The notes: generated by a model not told the origin, from the letters alone. Shown: positions 8,829 to 17,345, counted from the first letter of the stretch. The stretch: DNA of 64,000 bases from Chryseobacterium oryzae (GCF_022811665.1 NZ_CP094529.1:1736001-1800000), one strand, 5' to 3'. A program made the numbers and translations.

Positions 8829-9022
8829 CACAACATTGTATTGGCAAAATGCGGGGTTAAAGTCTGGAATTGAAAATCCATCACTTTCCGCCGCCGCTAT
8901 TTTTCCATTCCATATTATTTTTGTAAGTTTATTCCATGGAAAAAATATCGGCTTCGTTTGGTCGAACTTGAACTAAAGTTCTTCGTTTCTCCCGCACTTC
9001 GCCAATACTTTTTCCGTTAGCC
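8829..9022 (+). repeat. attC-like site 10 (subfamily A, divergent middle)
   Basis: TTCGCACAAC opens it and matches GTTGTGCGAA at the head of cassette 10; closes with GTTAGCC. Outer stems standard; the inner arm (TATTTTTCCAT...ATGGAAAAAATATCGG) has changed on both sides. Confidence 0.88.
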
Positions 9023-9049
9023 GTAATCGTAACCACAATACTGCAAATA

Positions 9050-9463
9050 ATGAATAAAATACATTTTGATCAACTAAATTTTAGAAATAACAAAGCGGAA
9101 TTCTTTATATTAATTTTATGTGCTACAATTTTAATTTTTAACTTTTTTGAATTTATAAATTTTGAAAATAAAACTTGGAATAAATTAATAAACGTAATTC
9201 CTTTTTTGATTTTAATATTCTTTCATTCAAAAATATTTTGGTTTAAAAACTTTGTGCAATGGAATAAAAAAGGTATTGTGATAAAGCTAAATAATTTTTG
9301 GAGTAAATCCTTCAAATTTGAAGATATTAATAAATTTGACATACAAAATCAAACTCTTGAAATTAATAAGTACGATGGAACTAAAAATATTTTTCAATTG
9401 AATAATATTGACACTACAAGTATTGAAAAACTACAACAAATACTTATTCAAAACTTAAAATAA
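9050..9463 (+). CDS. Cassette 11: small membrane protein with PH-like C-terminus
   Basis: 137 residues, ATG start. Two hydrophobic segments (about residues 17-37 and 45-65) are followed by a 70-residue soluble part made of short strands (GIVIKLNNFWSKSFKFEDIN, FDIQNQTLEINKYDG) and a final helix (TSIEKLQQILIQNLK). This order, a two-helix hairpin then a small beta domain with a C-terminal helix, is the layout of bacterial PH-like membrane proteins. That reading rests on layout only. Confidence 0.66.
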   Translation: MNKIHFDQLNFRNNKAEFFILILCATILIFNFFEFINFENKTWNKLINVIPFLILIFFHSKIFWFKNFVQWNKKGIVIKLNNFWSKSFKFEDINKFDIQNQTLEINKYDGTKNIFQLNNIDTTSIEKLQQILIQNLK

Positions 9464-9473
9464 TTACGACTAC

Positions 9474-9666
9474 GGCTAACAGGGTATTGGCAAAAACGGG
9501 CTTGAATATCCAAATTGAAAATTTGAATATTCTTAGCCGCCAATGCTTTTCGTTCCAACTTTTTTTTGTAATTTAGTTTCCACGAAAAAGCATTGGCTTC
9601 TTTCAGTCAAAATTGAATTCTCCGAATTCCTTTTTGCCCGTCTTCGCCAATACTTTTTCGTTATAC
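9474..9666 (+). repeat. attC-like site 11 (subfamily B)
   Basis: TACGGCTAAC opens it and matches GTTAGCCGTA at the head of cassette 11; closes with GTTATAC. One C is missing before the R' box (TTTTTCGTT instead of TTTTTCCGTT). Confidence 0.88.
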
Positions 9667-9681
9667 GACATTTTACCAAAA

Positions 9682-10365
9682 ATGACCGAACAGAAATTAA
9701 AAGAATATTTCGAGAATAAAATTACGATAGATGAATTAAAATCTGACGTAAAAAATAGTCAAACAAAAACTGGATATGACACAACAAGTGTTTATATCAA
9801 ACAAATTAATGAAGGAGAATTTGAAGTTAAAAAAGAACATTTAGTAAAATTGTGTGATGATTTTATTGCTCAAAAACTTGATAGTGAAGATTTAAACTCA
9901 ATCGCTTTTTCATTAATTGCCTCTGAATATTTTGATTGGAATGGCGACGAAATGAGTAATGTTATTTTCGATTGGGACAATCCAATAATTGGACACGACA
10001 TAAATCTAAAAAATGTTCAATTATGGAAAAATTATCTTGAAAATGGAAATTACAATCTTGACCAGAATGAGTTAAAAGAAAAATTTAGAAGCAAAGGAAA
10101 ATTTCTAAATCTTTATCAACAAATTGACAAAATTTTATGGGAAGATTGGAATCCAATTGGAATTAATGATGACGCTCCAAGAGATGAATATCAAGGTTAT
10201 ACTCCAATAATTCTCAAGCTCGTAAAGTCTAAATCTGATTCAACCAAAATTGCGCGAAAACTTTACGAAATTGAAACAGAAACAATTGGTCTTTCTGGAA
10301 ATTACGAAAATTGCTTAAAAGTAGCCGAAAAAATAAATAATTTGGAAAAGAAAAACGTCGTATAA
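9682..10365 (+). CDS. Cassette 12: hypothetical protein
   Basis: 227 residues from ATG 9682; the upstream open frame is attC-like sequence and is excluded. No signal peptide. The N-terminal half is helical (EQKLKEYFENKITIDELKSD), then LNSIAFSLIASEYFDWNGDE and a Trp-rich central part, then a helical C-terminus. The stop TAA lies inside the opening box of the trailing repeat (GTCGTATAAC), so the last residues (KKNVV) are encoded by the repeat end. No family recognised. Confidence 0.68.
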   Translation: MTEQKLKEYFENKITIDELKSDVKNSQTKTGYDTTSVYIKQINEGEFEVKKEHLVKLCDDFIAQKLDSEDLNSIAFSLIASEYFDWNGDEMSNVIFDWDNPIIGHDINLKNVQLWKNYLENGNYNLDQNELKEKFRSKGKFLNLYQQIDKILWEDWNPIGINDDAPRDEYQGYTPIILKLVKSKSDSTKIARKLYEIETETIGLSGNYENCLKVAEKINNLEKKNVV

Positions 10366-10553
10366 CATTGTATTGGCAAAAACGGGCTTGAATATCCAAA
10401 TTGAAAATTTGAATATTCTTCGCCGCCAATTGCTTTTCGTTCCAACTTTTTTTGTAATTTAGTTTCCACGAAAAAGCATTGGCTTCTACTACTCAAAATT
10501 GAATTCTCCGAATTCCTTTTTGCCCGTCTTCGCCAATACTTTTTCCGTTAGCC
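10360..10553 (+). repeat. attC-like site 12 (subfamily B)
   Basis: GTCGTATAAC opens it (matches GTTATACGAC at the head of cassette 12) and carries that gene's TAA stop. Closes with GTTAGCC. Confidence 0.9.
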
Positions 10554-10561
10554 GTAATTTT

Positions 10562-11149
10562 ATGACCGAGAGTAATCAAATTCAAGAAATTTTAAATCAA
10601 ATCGAGGAAGAACTATTTTCTCTAAATATTGATGTTGAAATAAAATCAAATACGATTGAATGGAAAGATAATTTCGGTGCTGAAAATTATATTGATATAA
10701 ACTATTGTGCTAAATATTTAGAAAATCTTGCTTGGTGGAAATTTAATGATTCTGGAAAAGATTTAGTAATGTTCACAAAAAATAACTTTATTATAAGTTG
10801 GGATCCAACACCTCTAAATAATATGGGGCAATCTTTCGGCTGTATTTATTTAAAATTTTGTAGAGAAATATTAGTAATTGCATACCAAGATAAAAGCACA
10901 CAAAGAGTTTTCAGCATAAACACAAATAATTTAGATATCAGACAACTATATTGTTGCAATAAAATTGGAGTTGCAATTTGGAGAGACTCTTTATTCATTA
11001 AAGATTATGATAGAAATGAATGTTTTTCTGTTAATCTTCATATGCCATTAATTGAAAAAACATTTCACAAAGAAGAATCTCTAAAATCTAATCAAATATA
11101 TTTATCGACAAGTAATGGAATTGAGAGATTTCAAAATTTAGACTTATGA
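10562..11149 (+). CDS. Cassette 13, gene 1: hypothetical protein
   Basis: 195 residues from ATG 10562, 9 bases after the R' box. No signal peptide. Beta-rich: NTIEWKDNFGAENYIDINY, then SFGCIYLKFCREILVIAYQD, then RVFSINTNNLDIRQLYCC, then KIGVAIWRDSLFIKDYDRN. The repeated strands suggest a small beta-propeller or sandwich-like domain. It overlaps the exonuclease gene by 4 bases (ATGA), so the two are translated together and probably act together. No family name is supportable. Confidence 0.65.
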   Translation: MTESNQIQEILNQIEEELFSLNIDVEIKSNTIEWKDNFGAENYIDINYCAKYLENLAWWKFNDSGKDLVMFTKNNFIISWDPTPLNNMGQSFGCIYLKFCREILVIAYQDKSTQRVFSINTNNLDIRQLYCCNKIGVAIWRDSLFIKDYDRNECFSVNLHMPLIEKTFHKEESLKSNQIYLSTSNGIERFQNLDL

Positions 11150-11667
11150 GTTATATAGTTGTAGATATAGAATCAGATGGTCCAATTCCTGGAGATTTTT
11201 CAATGATTTGTTTTGGAGCTGTAATAGTGGAGGAAAATCTTAGTAAAACCTTTTACGGTAAACTAAAACCTATTTCTGAAAAATGGATTCCTGAAGCAAT
11301 TGCAATTTCTGGATTTAAACGAGAAGAAACTTTGGAATTTGACAATCCAACTGAAGTTATGTTAAACTTTGAAGATTGGATTAAACAAAACTCTAAAGGA
11401 AGACCAATATTTATAAGTGATAATAATGGATTCGATTGGATGTTTATATGTTGGTATTTTCATTATTTCATTGGGCGAAATCCCTTTGGTTATTCATCAA
11501 GAAGAATCTCAGATTTATATTGTGGACTCGTAAAAGATACTTTTGCACAATGGAAACACTTAAGAAAAACGGAACACACTCACAATCCAGTTGATGATGC
11601 AAAAGGAAATGCAGAAGTTCTACTTTATATGAAAAATGAATTGGAGTTAAAAATTAGCTTAAAATAA
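11146..11667 (+). CDS. Cassette 13, gene 2: DEDDh-type 3'-5' exonuclease
   Basis: 173 residues. All three exonuclease motifs are visible: ExoI VVDIESDGP (catalytic Asp and Glu near residues 7 and 9), ExoII SDNNGFDW, and ExoIII HNPVDDAKGNAE with the His and the Asp five residues later. This is the RNase T/oligoribonuclease/DnaQ superfamily, which trims nucleic acid 3' ends with two metal ions. It is short, with no accessory domain, and paired by a 4-base overlap with an unknown partner. Whether it acts on RNA or DNA cannot be read from the sequence. Confidence 0.85.
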   Translation: MSYIVVDIESDGPIPGDFSMICFGAVIVEENLSKTFYGKLKPISEKWIPEAIAISGFKREETLEFDNPTEVMLNFEDWIKQNSKGRPIFISDNNGFDWMFICWYFHYFIGRNPFGYSSRRISDLYCGLVKDTFAQWKHLRKTEHTHNPVDDAKGNAEVLLYMKNELELKISLK

Positions 11668-11674
11668 AAACTAC

Positions 11675-11868
11675 GGCTAACATCGCATTGGCAAAATGGC
11701 GGGTTAAGTGCAAAACTCAACTTTTGTGCTTTTTTATCCGCCGAATGTGTTCCACATTCGCTTTTATTTTGTAAGTTAGCGATGTGGAAACACATCGGCT
11801 ACGTTCTCGCTAAATTGAACTTTCGGTTCAATTTATCCGCCACTTCGCCAATGCGTTTCCCGTTATGT
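11675..11868 (+). repeat. attC-like site 13 (minor type, GCATTGGC...GCCAATGC)
   Basis: TACGGCTAAC opens it and matches GTTAGCCGTA at the head of cassette 13; closes with GTTATGT. The outer stem has a paired change to GCATTGGC...GCCAATGC and the second arm is TGGCGG...CCGCCA. The inner arm is ATGTGTTCCACAT...ATGTGGAAACACAT. Confidence 0.88.
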
Positions 11869-11899
11869 GCAATCACTCTAAAACTCATCCTAGAAATAA

Positions 11900-12610
11900 A
11901 TGAACAACATTTACGAGCCAGAATTTGTCAAAAAATTGTTTAATCAAATGTCAAGTTCGTATGAAAGAATGAATTACATAACTTCATTCGGTTTTTCTAT
12001 TCGTTGGAGAAAACAATTTCTAAAAAAATTAGGGAAATCGAAAGAAAATTTAAATATAATTGATTTGCTTTCTGGACTAGGAGAAAACTGGACATTTTTA
12101 AAATCTAATTTTCCAAATTCTAATTTTTATGCATTAGATTTTTCAGAGAACATGGTAAATTATTCAATAAATAAAGCGAAAAAAGTATTTCAAAATGAGC
12201 TGAATATAATTTGTGACAATATGCTTGAAAATAATTTGGAATCTAGCAATTTCGATATTATTTCATGTGCATACGGATTAAAAACATTTAATGAAAATCA
12301 ACTTGAAATATTTGCGAAAGAAGTATCTAGAATTCTAAAACCGAATGGAAAATTTAGTTTTGTAGAAGTTTCAAAACCCCAAAATAAATTTCTACTCTAT
12401 TTTTACAGTTTCTATTTAGGAAAAGTTATTCCCATTTTGGGAAAAATATTTTTAGGAAATCCTGAAGACTATAGAATGTTGTGGGTTTACACAAAACAAT
12501 ATCAAAACTCAAAAAAAGTAAAAGAAATTTTTGAAAAATATAATTTAAAAGTAAATTTAGATTATTATTTTGGAGGTTGTGCAACTGGAATTAGTGGAAG
12601 AAAATTGTGA
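11900..12610 (+). CDS. Cassette 14: UbiE-like class I SAM methyltransferase
   Basis: 236 residues. It begins like UbiE/MenG enzymes (EPEFVKKLFNQMSSSYERMN), has motif I as DLLSGLGENW, an acidic strand-2 end (FYALDFSENM), motif II/III FDIISCAYGLKTF and RILKPNGKFSFVEVSKP, and ends with GGCATGISG near the C-terminus as in quinone methyltransferases. Those enzymes methylate demethylmenaquinone or similar prenylated aromatics. As a mobile cassette this is likely an extra methyltransferase rather than the housekeeping copy, so the substrate is left open. Confidence 0.8.
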   Translation: MNNIYEPEFVKKLFNQMSSSYERMNYITSFGFSIRWRKQFLKKLGKSKENLNIIDLLSGLGENWTFLKSNFPNSNFYALDFSENMVNYSINKAKKVFQNELNIICDNMLENNLESSNFDIISCAYGLKTFNENQLEIFAKEVSRILKPNGKFSFVEVSKPQNKFLLYFYSFYLGKVIPILGKIFLGNPEDYRMLWVYTKQYQNSKKVKEIFEKYNLKVNLDYYFGGCATGISGRKL

Positions 12611-12614
12611 CTGC

Positions 12615-12807
12615 ACATAACACGGTATTGGCAAAATGCGGGGTTTAAGTCTGAATTGAAAATCCACAGCTTTTTTGCCACCGCTGCTTTTCAATTCCAC
12701 ATTTTTTCGTAATTTAGTTCCATTGAAAAAGCATCGGCTTCGTTTGCTCATTCTTGAACTAAAGTTCTTCGAATTCCCGCACTTCGCCAATACTTTTTCC
12801 GTTGTCT
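12615..12807 (+). repeat. attC-like site 14 (subfamily A)
   Basis: TGCACATAAC opens it and matches GTTATGTGCA at the head of cassette 14; closes with GTTGTCT. Stem TGCGGG...CCCGCA. Confidence 0.9.
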
Positions 12808-13169
12808 GCAATTGATTCAATTCGGCGTTTTAAAAGCAGAAAATATCTGAAAATCTCCAACACTACCGTTCTCTTGCGAATGATTTGACACGTAAATCCG
12901 GTGGAGATTGCGCAAAATTAAATTCTCCAAAAATCAACTGGGTTTAAAAAACTTACGTAATATGTGAAAATAGTTGGCTGAAAAAAACTTGCTGTAAGTT
13001 TCAAATCAACCTGGAAAAAAGTAAATGTCCAAATGCTGAATTCTAATGGTCAAAATGAAAAATATTATGCTGATTTTTAAATTATGAGCGTGAAAACCTT
13101 GATTTTAGTGAAGGTAGGAGCGCAAAAAATTTGTGAAAATTAAAAAATAGCAGAGCAACTGCAGACAAC
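12802..13169 (+). other. Cassette 15: gene-less cassette
   Basis: About 360 bases between two attC-like sites with matched ends (GTTGTCTGCA and TGCAGACAAC), so it is a genuine cassette unit, yet no open frame of useful length with a start exists on either strand. It carries short direct and inverted motifs (AATCTCCA near 12853, TGGAGATT near 12902, and AAACTTACG/ACTTGCTGTAAG) that could fold, so it may encode a small RNA or be the wreck of a gene. I see no promoter I would defend. Confidence 0.7.
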
Positions 13170-13355
13170 ATAGGTTTGGCAAAATGGCGGACGAAGTACT
13201 TTATTGAAATTTTGTGCATCTTTTTACGCCAATTGCGTTTTTATGTTACTTTTTTTGTTAATTTAGTCACAGAAAAACGCATTGGCTACGCTCGGTCTGA
13301 ATTGAACTCACCTACAATTCAAGCCGCCACTTCGCCAAGCCTCGGACCGTTATGC
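13163..13355 (+). repeat. attC-like site 15 (minor type, GGTTTGGC...GCCAAGCC)
   Basis: TGCAGACAAC opens it and matches GTTGTCTGCA at the head of cassette 15; closes with GTTATGC. Outer stem GGTTTGGC...GCCAAGCC and second arm TGGCGG...CCGCCA both remain paired despite the changes. Confidence 0.87.
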
Positions 13356-13379
13356 GACATATTATCCAAAATTGCGCAA

Positions 13380-13997
13380 ATGAAACAAAACCAAATAATT
13401 GCAGTAATATTTTCGTTATTTTTTAATATTTTATTTTCAAACTTGTATTCGCAGGATTTGGAAAACGAAATGTTTTTTAACAAAAACAAAATTGATTATA
13501 AATTTGAACAAAATGCTAAAATTGAAAAATTTTTCAATAAGAACAGTATCGATTCAATAAAAATTATATTAAGAAGTGAAAATGATTCAACTTTTTCAGT
13601 CTTCATAAAAAACAACTTAAACAAAACTCTAAAACTAAATCCTCAAGACAGTAGTTTATATCTAATTCAAGAAGCATTAGACAAAAATGGAAAATGGAAT
13701 CCAATCGAATTTTGGGCATATTCAGATTGTGGAAATAGTTACGATAATTTTCTTGATTTTAAGAACAATCAAATTCTACATTTAACAACTAATAGGTATA
13801 ATGGAAACTTTAAAACAAAAGTGAGAGTTAAACTTTTAATGAACAAAAAAAACTATTATTCAAATTCCATTACTGGAAAAATAAACGCTTTAAAGTTTAA
13901 AAAATCAACTTGGTATTTTCAAATTAAGGAAATGTTTTATCCTGAAAAGTCTGAAAAAGAGGCTGAAAACGAAATGTTTTTGAATACAAATCTCTAA
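13380..13997 (+). CDS. Cassette 16: exported protein, unknown function
   Basis: 205 residues from ATG 13380; the much longer open frame upstream is attC-like sequence and is excluded. Sec signal peptide (IIAVIFSLFFNILFSNLYSQ, cleavage near residue 25). The mature part alternates short strands (DSIKIILRSENDSTFSVFIK, LHLTTNRYNGNFKTKVRVKL) and looks like an immunoglobulin-like or beta-sandwich domain. Two Phe-Asn repeats (MFFNKNK, FFNKNS) sit at the mature N-terminus. No family recognised. Confidence 0.68.
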   Translation: MKQNQIIAVIFSLFFNILFSNLYSQDLENEMFFNKNKIDYKFEQNAKIEKFFNKNSIDSIKIILRSENDSTFSVFIKNNLNKTLKLNPQDSSLYLIQEALDKNGKWNPIEFWAYSDCGNSYDNFLDFKNNQILHLTTNRYNGNFKTKVRVKLLMNKKNYYSNSITGKINALKFKKSTWYFQIKEMFYPEKSEKEAENEMFLNTNL

Positions 13998-14007
13998 AAA
14001 ATACGTC

Positions 14008-14199
14008 GCATAACAAGGTATTGGCAAAATGCGGGGTTTAGTTTGAATTGAAAATCCACAGCTTTTTTGCCGCCGCCGCTTTTCAATTCCACATTTTTTT
14101 GTAATTTAGTTCCATTGAAAAAGCATCAGCTTCGTTTGGTCTTTCTTGAACTAAAGTTCTTCGAATTCCCGCACTTCGCCAATACTTTTTCCGTTACCT
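14008..14199 (+). repeat. attC-like site 16 (subfamily A)
   Basis: GTCGCATAAC opens it and matches GTTATGCGAC at the head of cassette 16; closes with GTTACCT. It shares the rare GCATCAGCTTCG with site 2, the site in front of the duplicate cassette. Confidence 0.9.
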
Positions 14200-14228
14200 G
14201 CAATTTTCCAAAACACTCTACAAAAACA

Positions 14229-14576
14229 ATGAATAAAAGAATTTTTGCTTTTTTAATGATTATTGGACTTTTAAATTCTTGTGGAAAAATTTCACATAAA
14301 AAATTTAACTCTGAAATATGGAAAAATTCTAATTTAAATACTGAAGAAAATTGGGATTTACGTTGGCAAATGATGAATGATTTAAGAAATAAAAATAATT
14401 TAATTGGGATGACTAAAATTGAAATCGAAAATTTGCTAGGAAAACCTGATGAAAATTCAAAAACAGTATATTTTTACTATTTAGGTTATACAGGAAAGGG
14501 AATAAATACAGGAAGATTATCGATTATATTCAACACAAATAATATTGTAACAAAAATAAACGTAACTCAAGGATGA
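14229..14576 (+). CDS. Cassette 17, gene 1: BamE/SmpA-like small lipoprotein (duplicate)
   Basis: 115 residues from ATG 14229; upstream open frame is attC-like and excluded. It differs from the copy at 1973-2320 by only a handful of bases (for example LLNSC for FLNSC before the lipid Cys, KKFNSE for KKFDSE, YTGKG for YTEKG). The C-terminal GMTKIEIENLLGKPDE turn-helix again points to the SmpA/BamE fold. ATGA overlap with the next gene is kept. Confidence 0.75.
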   Translation: MNKRIFAFLMIIGLLNSCGKISHKKFNSEIWKNSNLNTEENWDLRWQMMNDLRNKNNLIGMTKIEIENLLGKPDENSKTVYFYYLGYTGKGINTGRLSIIFNTNNIVTKINVTQG

Positions 14577-14935
14577 AAACCACCATAAAATTAATTTCTA
14601 TATTTTCATATATGTTTATAATTTTAGCTGGTTGGATGAGCGGAATTCCATTTATTCTTTGGTTACTATTTTCATTATTCGATTTCGGAAATATTGATCA
14701 GTTATTTGCATTTTTGGGAATTTCTGGAATAGTTTTAAACTTTACTAAATGGAAATCAAACATTTTAATAAACATACTTGCTTTTATATTTATGCTATCT
14801 CCAATTGTTAGCAGATTAATTCAAGTACCAATTGAGGCGTTTAATTATTTGGCATTTAAAATTCCTTTAGGGATTTTCATTATAACTTATATTACATATA
14901 TGATATTAAATACAAAACAAAAAAACTGCAGGTAA
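14573..14935 (+). CDS. Cassette 17, gene 2: small membrane protein (intact copy)
   Basis: 120 residues, about four hydrophobic segments: LISIFSYMFIILAGWM, IPFILWLLFSLFDF, ILINILAFIFMLSPIV, and IPLGIFIITYITYMIL. Short polar linkers between them suggest a compact inner-membrane protein. Translation is coupled to the upstream lipoprotein gene. The last codons and the TAA stop (TGC AGG TAA) are provided by the opening box of the trailing repeat. The copy in cassette 3 is frameshifted after residue 80. Function unknown. Confidence 0.75.
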   Translation: MKTTIKLISIFSYMFIILAGWMSGIPFILWLLFSLFDFGNIDQLFAFLGISGIVLNFTKWKSNILINILAFIFMLSPIVSRLIQVPIEAFNYLAFKIPLGIFIITYITYMILNTKQKNCR

Positions 14936-15122
14936 CACGGTATTGGCAAAATGCGGGGTTTAGGTCTGAAATGAAAATCCTCAGCTTTTTTGCCGCCGCT
15001 GCTTTTCAATTCCACATTTTTTTGTAATTTAGTTCCATTGAAAAAGCATCGGCTTCGTTTGGTCTTTCTTGAACTAAAGTTCTTCGAATTCCCGCACTTC
15101 GCCAATACTTTTTCCGTTATCT
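14930..15122 (+). repeat. attC-like site 17 (subfamily A)
   Basis: TGCAGGTAAC opens it, matches GTTACCTGCA at the head of cassette 17 and supplies the stop of gene 2. Closes with GTTATCT. Clearly different in its middle from site 3 although the cassettes they follow are near-identical. Confidence 0.9.
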
Positions 15123-15153
15123 GCAAGCGTATCCGAACAAACTGCCAAAAGAA

Positions 15154-15732
15154 ATGAGCAAAAAAATTGTTTACATTTTTCTTTTATTTTTTATCATTTC
15201 CTGTGAAAAGAATGATAAAAAAGAGATTGAAAATAAACAAATTGAAATTTGGAATAATAGAATTTCAGCCAAACCCCAAATTCTATCATTTATTTTTCAA
15301 CCTGCCTTAAATGAAAATTGCGAAATCATTATTGACATAAACAGAAAAAATCTAATTTTTAGAAGCATTTATCCAGAAAGAATAATTGAGCCAAAACCAA
15401 ATAATGAAAATGAAATTAATGAATACAACAATCCTGCAAATCCAAAATCTTACGTTTCAAAACTAGACGAAAATCAAATTAAAATTTTAAATATTGCAAT
15501 TAACAAACTTGAAAAAAAAGATTTTAACAGAATTGAAAAGACATACGTTGATGGAATTTCATATAATTTCAGTATAATTTACTCTGACAACACAATTAAA
15601 AATGGAAATATTGCAGGTAAAAAAACGACAAATCAAAATGAGTTTGTGGATATGTTGTTAAGTTTAATTTCTGAAACAAATAAATATCCTGAAAATACAA
15701 AAATCATAAATTATTACTACAAATTTCAATAA
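15154..15732 (+). CDS. Cassette 18: putative lipoprotein
   Basis: 192 residues. Lipoprotein signal VYIFLLFFIISC (Cys about residue 17) followed by a charged linker. The body has strand-like segments (CEIIIDINRKNLIFRSIYPE, SYNFSIIYSDNTIKNGNIAG-like) and a helix QIKILNIAINKLEKKDF. Likely attached to the outer membrane facing the periplasm or surface. No named family. Only gene in its cassette, 10 bases before the trailing repeat. Confidence 0.7.
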   Translation: MSKKIVYIFLLFFIISCEKNDKKEIENKQIEIWNNRISAKPQILSFIFQPALNENCEIIIDINRKNLIFRSIYPERIIEPKPNNENEINEYNNPANPKSYVSKLDENQIKILNIAINKLEKKDFNRIEKTYVDGISYNFSIIYSDNTIKNGNIAGKKTTNQNEFVDMLLSLISETNKYPENTKIINYYYKFQ

Positions 15733-15741
15733 AACGCCTGC

Positions 15742-15934
15742 AGATAACACGGTATTGGCAAAATGCGGGATTTAAGTCTGAATTGAAAATTCATAGTTTT
15801 TATGCCGCCGTTGCTTTTCAATTCCACATTTTTTTGTAATTTAGTTCCATTGAAAAAGCATCGGCTTCGTTTGGTCTTTCTTGAACTAAAGTTCTTCGAA
15901 TTCCCGCACTTCGCCAATACTTTTTCCGTTAGCC
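15742..15934 (+). repeat. attC-like site 18 (subfamily A)
   Basis: TGCAGATAAC opens it and matches GTTATCTGCA at the head of cassette 18; closes with GTTAGCC. Stem TGCGGG...CCCGCA. Confidence 0.9.
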
Positions 15935-15968
15935 GACATTATAAAAAAACTCAACCTCAAATTAAATT

Positions 15969-16409
15969 ATGGAACTAAATGAAATAATTCAAAATGATTA
16001 TGTCGACAAGATAATTTTAACTTTAATTCCAATAATTTTAAAAGGAATTTTTGGAAATAAAACTGAAACAAAAAAATATCTAAATATCTTCATCAATTAT
16101 CTATTACCAACTATAACAATCATTTGGATAAATCTGGACGAAAGCATTTCTCTTAACAAACTAACCACAACTTTAATAGTATTTAATTTTGCATTTATTC
16201 TGTTAAGTTTTCTAAACCAAACACTTATCAAGCATTACAAAATGATTTCAACTTTTACTGAAGCAGAAACAGACAAAGTAAAACAAATAAATCACGTAAA
16301 TGAAGTTCAAATTGAAAAAGTAAAAGCAATAAATGATAATCAAAAATATATTTTAGGGGAATTATCAAAAATAAATGATAGAATAATTAAATATTTTACT
16401 GAAAAATAA
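15969..16409 (+). CDS. Cassette 19: small membrane protein with C-terminal coiled coil
   Basis: 146 residues. Three hydrophobic stretches (IILTLIPIILKGIFG, IFINYLLPTITIIWI, LTTTLIVFNFAFILLSF) are followed by a hydrophilic helix of about 50 residues with heptad-like spacing (TEAETDKVKQINHVNEVQIE, then KVKAINDNQKYILGELSKIN). This layout suits a membrane-anchored oligomerising protein, for example a partner subunit or small toxin-like component. No family recognised. Confidence 0.68.
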   Translation: MELNEIIQNDYVDKIILTLIPIILKGIFGNKTETKKYLNIFINYLLPTITIIWINLDESISLNKLTTTLIVFNFAFILLSFLNQTLIKHYKMISTFTEAETDKVKQINHVNEVQIEKVKAINDNQKYILGELSKINDRIIKYFTEK

Positions 16410-16416
16410 TAACGTC

Positions 16417-16608
16417 GGCTAACACTGTATTGGCAAAAACGGGCTTGAATATCCAAATTGAAAATTTGAATATTCTTCGCCGCCAATGCTTTTTGTTCCA
16501 ACTTTTTTTGTAATTTAGTTTACACGAAAAAGCATTGGCTTCTACTCCTCAAAATTGAATTCTCCGAATTCCTTTTGCCCGTCTTCGCCAATACTTTTTC
16601 CGTTATCT
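16417..16608 (+). repeat. attC-like site 19 (subfamily B)
   Basis: GTCGGCTAAC opens it and matches GTTAGCCGAC at the head of cassette 19; closes with GTTATCT. Stem ACGGGC...GCCCGT. Confidence 0.9.
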
Positions 16609-16636
16609 GCAAGCAGTCCAAAAATATTCATAAACT

Positions 16637-17128
16637 ATGAAAAAATCATTATTCTTTTTAATTACAATTTTTGTTTTATCGTGTAATCAAAACTCGAAAA
16701 CAAATCAAACTGAAAATTCACAAACTGAGTCTAAAACTGAAACTACCGAAAATTTTGATTGGTTAACTGGAAAATGGAAACGTTTAAATGAAGAAGCCGG
16801 AAAAGAATCTTTTGAAAATTGGGACAAAATTAGTGCAACTGAATATTCCGGAATTGGATTTACTATACAGAAAGGAGATACTGTAAGCCAAGAAAAAATG
16901 AATATAATTGAGAAAGATGGAAAATGGACTTTACTTGTTAAAATGCCTAATGAAAAAGAACCAACGAAATTCAAAAATGCAGAATTAAAAAATAATGAAT
17001 TTGTTTTTGTAAATGACTCCATTGATTTTCCTAAAAAAGTCAAATATTGGATTGAAGGCGAAAAAATAAAAGCAACGGTTTCAAATGAAAAAATGGAAAT
17101 TCCTTTTGAATTTGAAAAAATAAATTAA
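16637..17128 (+). CDS. Cassette 20: lipocalin-like lipoprotein (DUF6265-like)
   Basis: 163 residues. Lipoprotein signal FFLITIFVLSC (Cys about residue 16), a Thr/Ser/Gln-rich linker, then FDWLTGKWKRLN, the Gly-x-Trp turn that starts lipocalin-like barrels. It continues with alternating strands (ENWDKISATEYSGIGFTIQK, MNIIEKDGKWTLLVKM, KVKYWIEGEKIKATV) and ends at a final strand. The length and order fit the DUF6265 type of secreted lipocalin-like protein; that name is from memory. Probable ligand-binding barrel on a membrane surface. Confidence 0.72.
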   Translation: MKKSLFFLITIFVLSCNQNSKTNQTENSQTESKTETTENFDWLTGKWKRLNEEAGKESFENWDKISATEYSGIGFTIQKGDTVSQEKMNIIEKDGKWTLLVKMPNEKEPTKFKNAELKNNEFVFVNDSIDFPKKVKYWIEGEKIKATVSNEKMEIPFEFEKIN

Positions 17129-17144
17129 TTCAAAAATTGCCTGC

Positions 17145-17337
17145 AGATAACACGGTATTGGCAAAAACGGGCTTGAATATCCAAATTGAAAATTTGAATA
17201 TTCTTTGCCGCCATTGCTTTTCGTTACAACTTTTTTTGTAATTTAGTTTCCACGAAAAAGCATTGGCTTCTACTCCGCAAAATTGAATTCTCTGAATTCC
17301 TTTTTGCCCGTCTTCGCCAATACTTTTTCCGTTATTT
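17145..17337 (+). repeat. attC-like site 20 (subfamily B)
   Basis: TGCAGATAAC opens it and matches GTTATCTGCA at the head of cassette 20; closes with GTTATTT. Stem ACGGGC...GCCCGT. Confidence 0.9.
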
Positions 17338-17345
17338 GAAAGCCT

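Noticed and set aside
9613..9681. N-terminal extensions such as MNSPNSFLPVFANTFS in front of several cassette genes
   Set aside because: These come from the 3' part of the preceding site. Starting at the first codon inside the cassette gives proper signal peptides and spacing.
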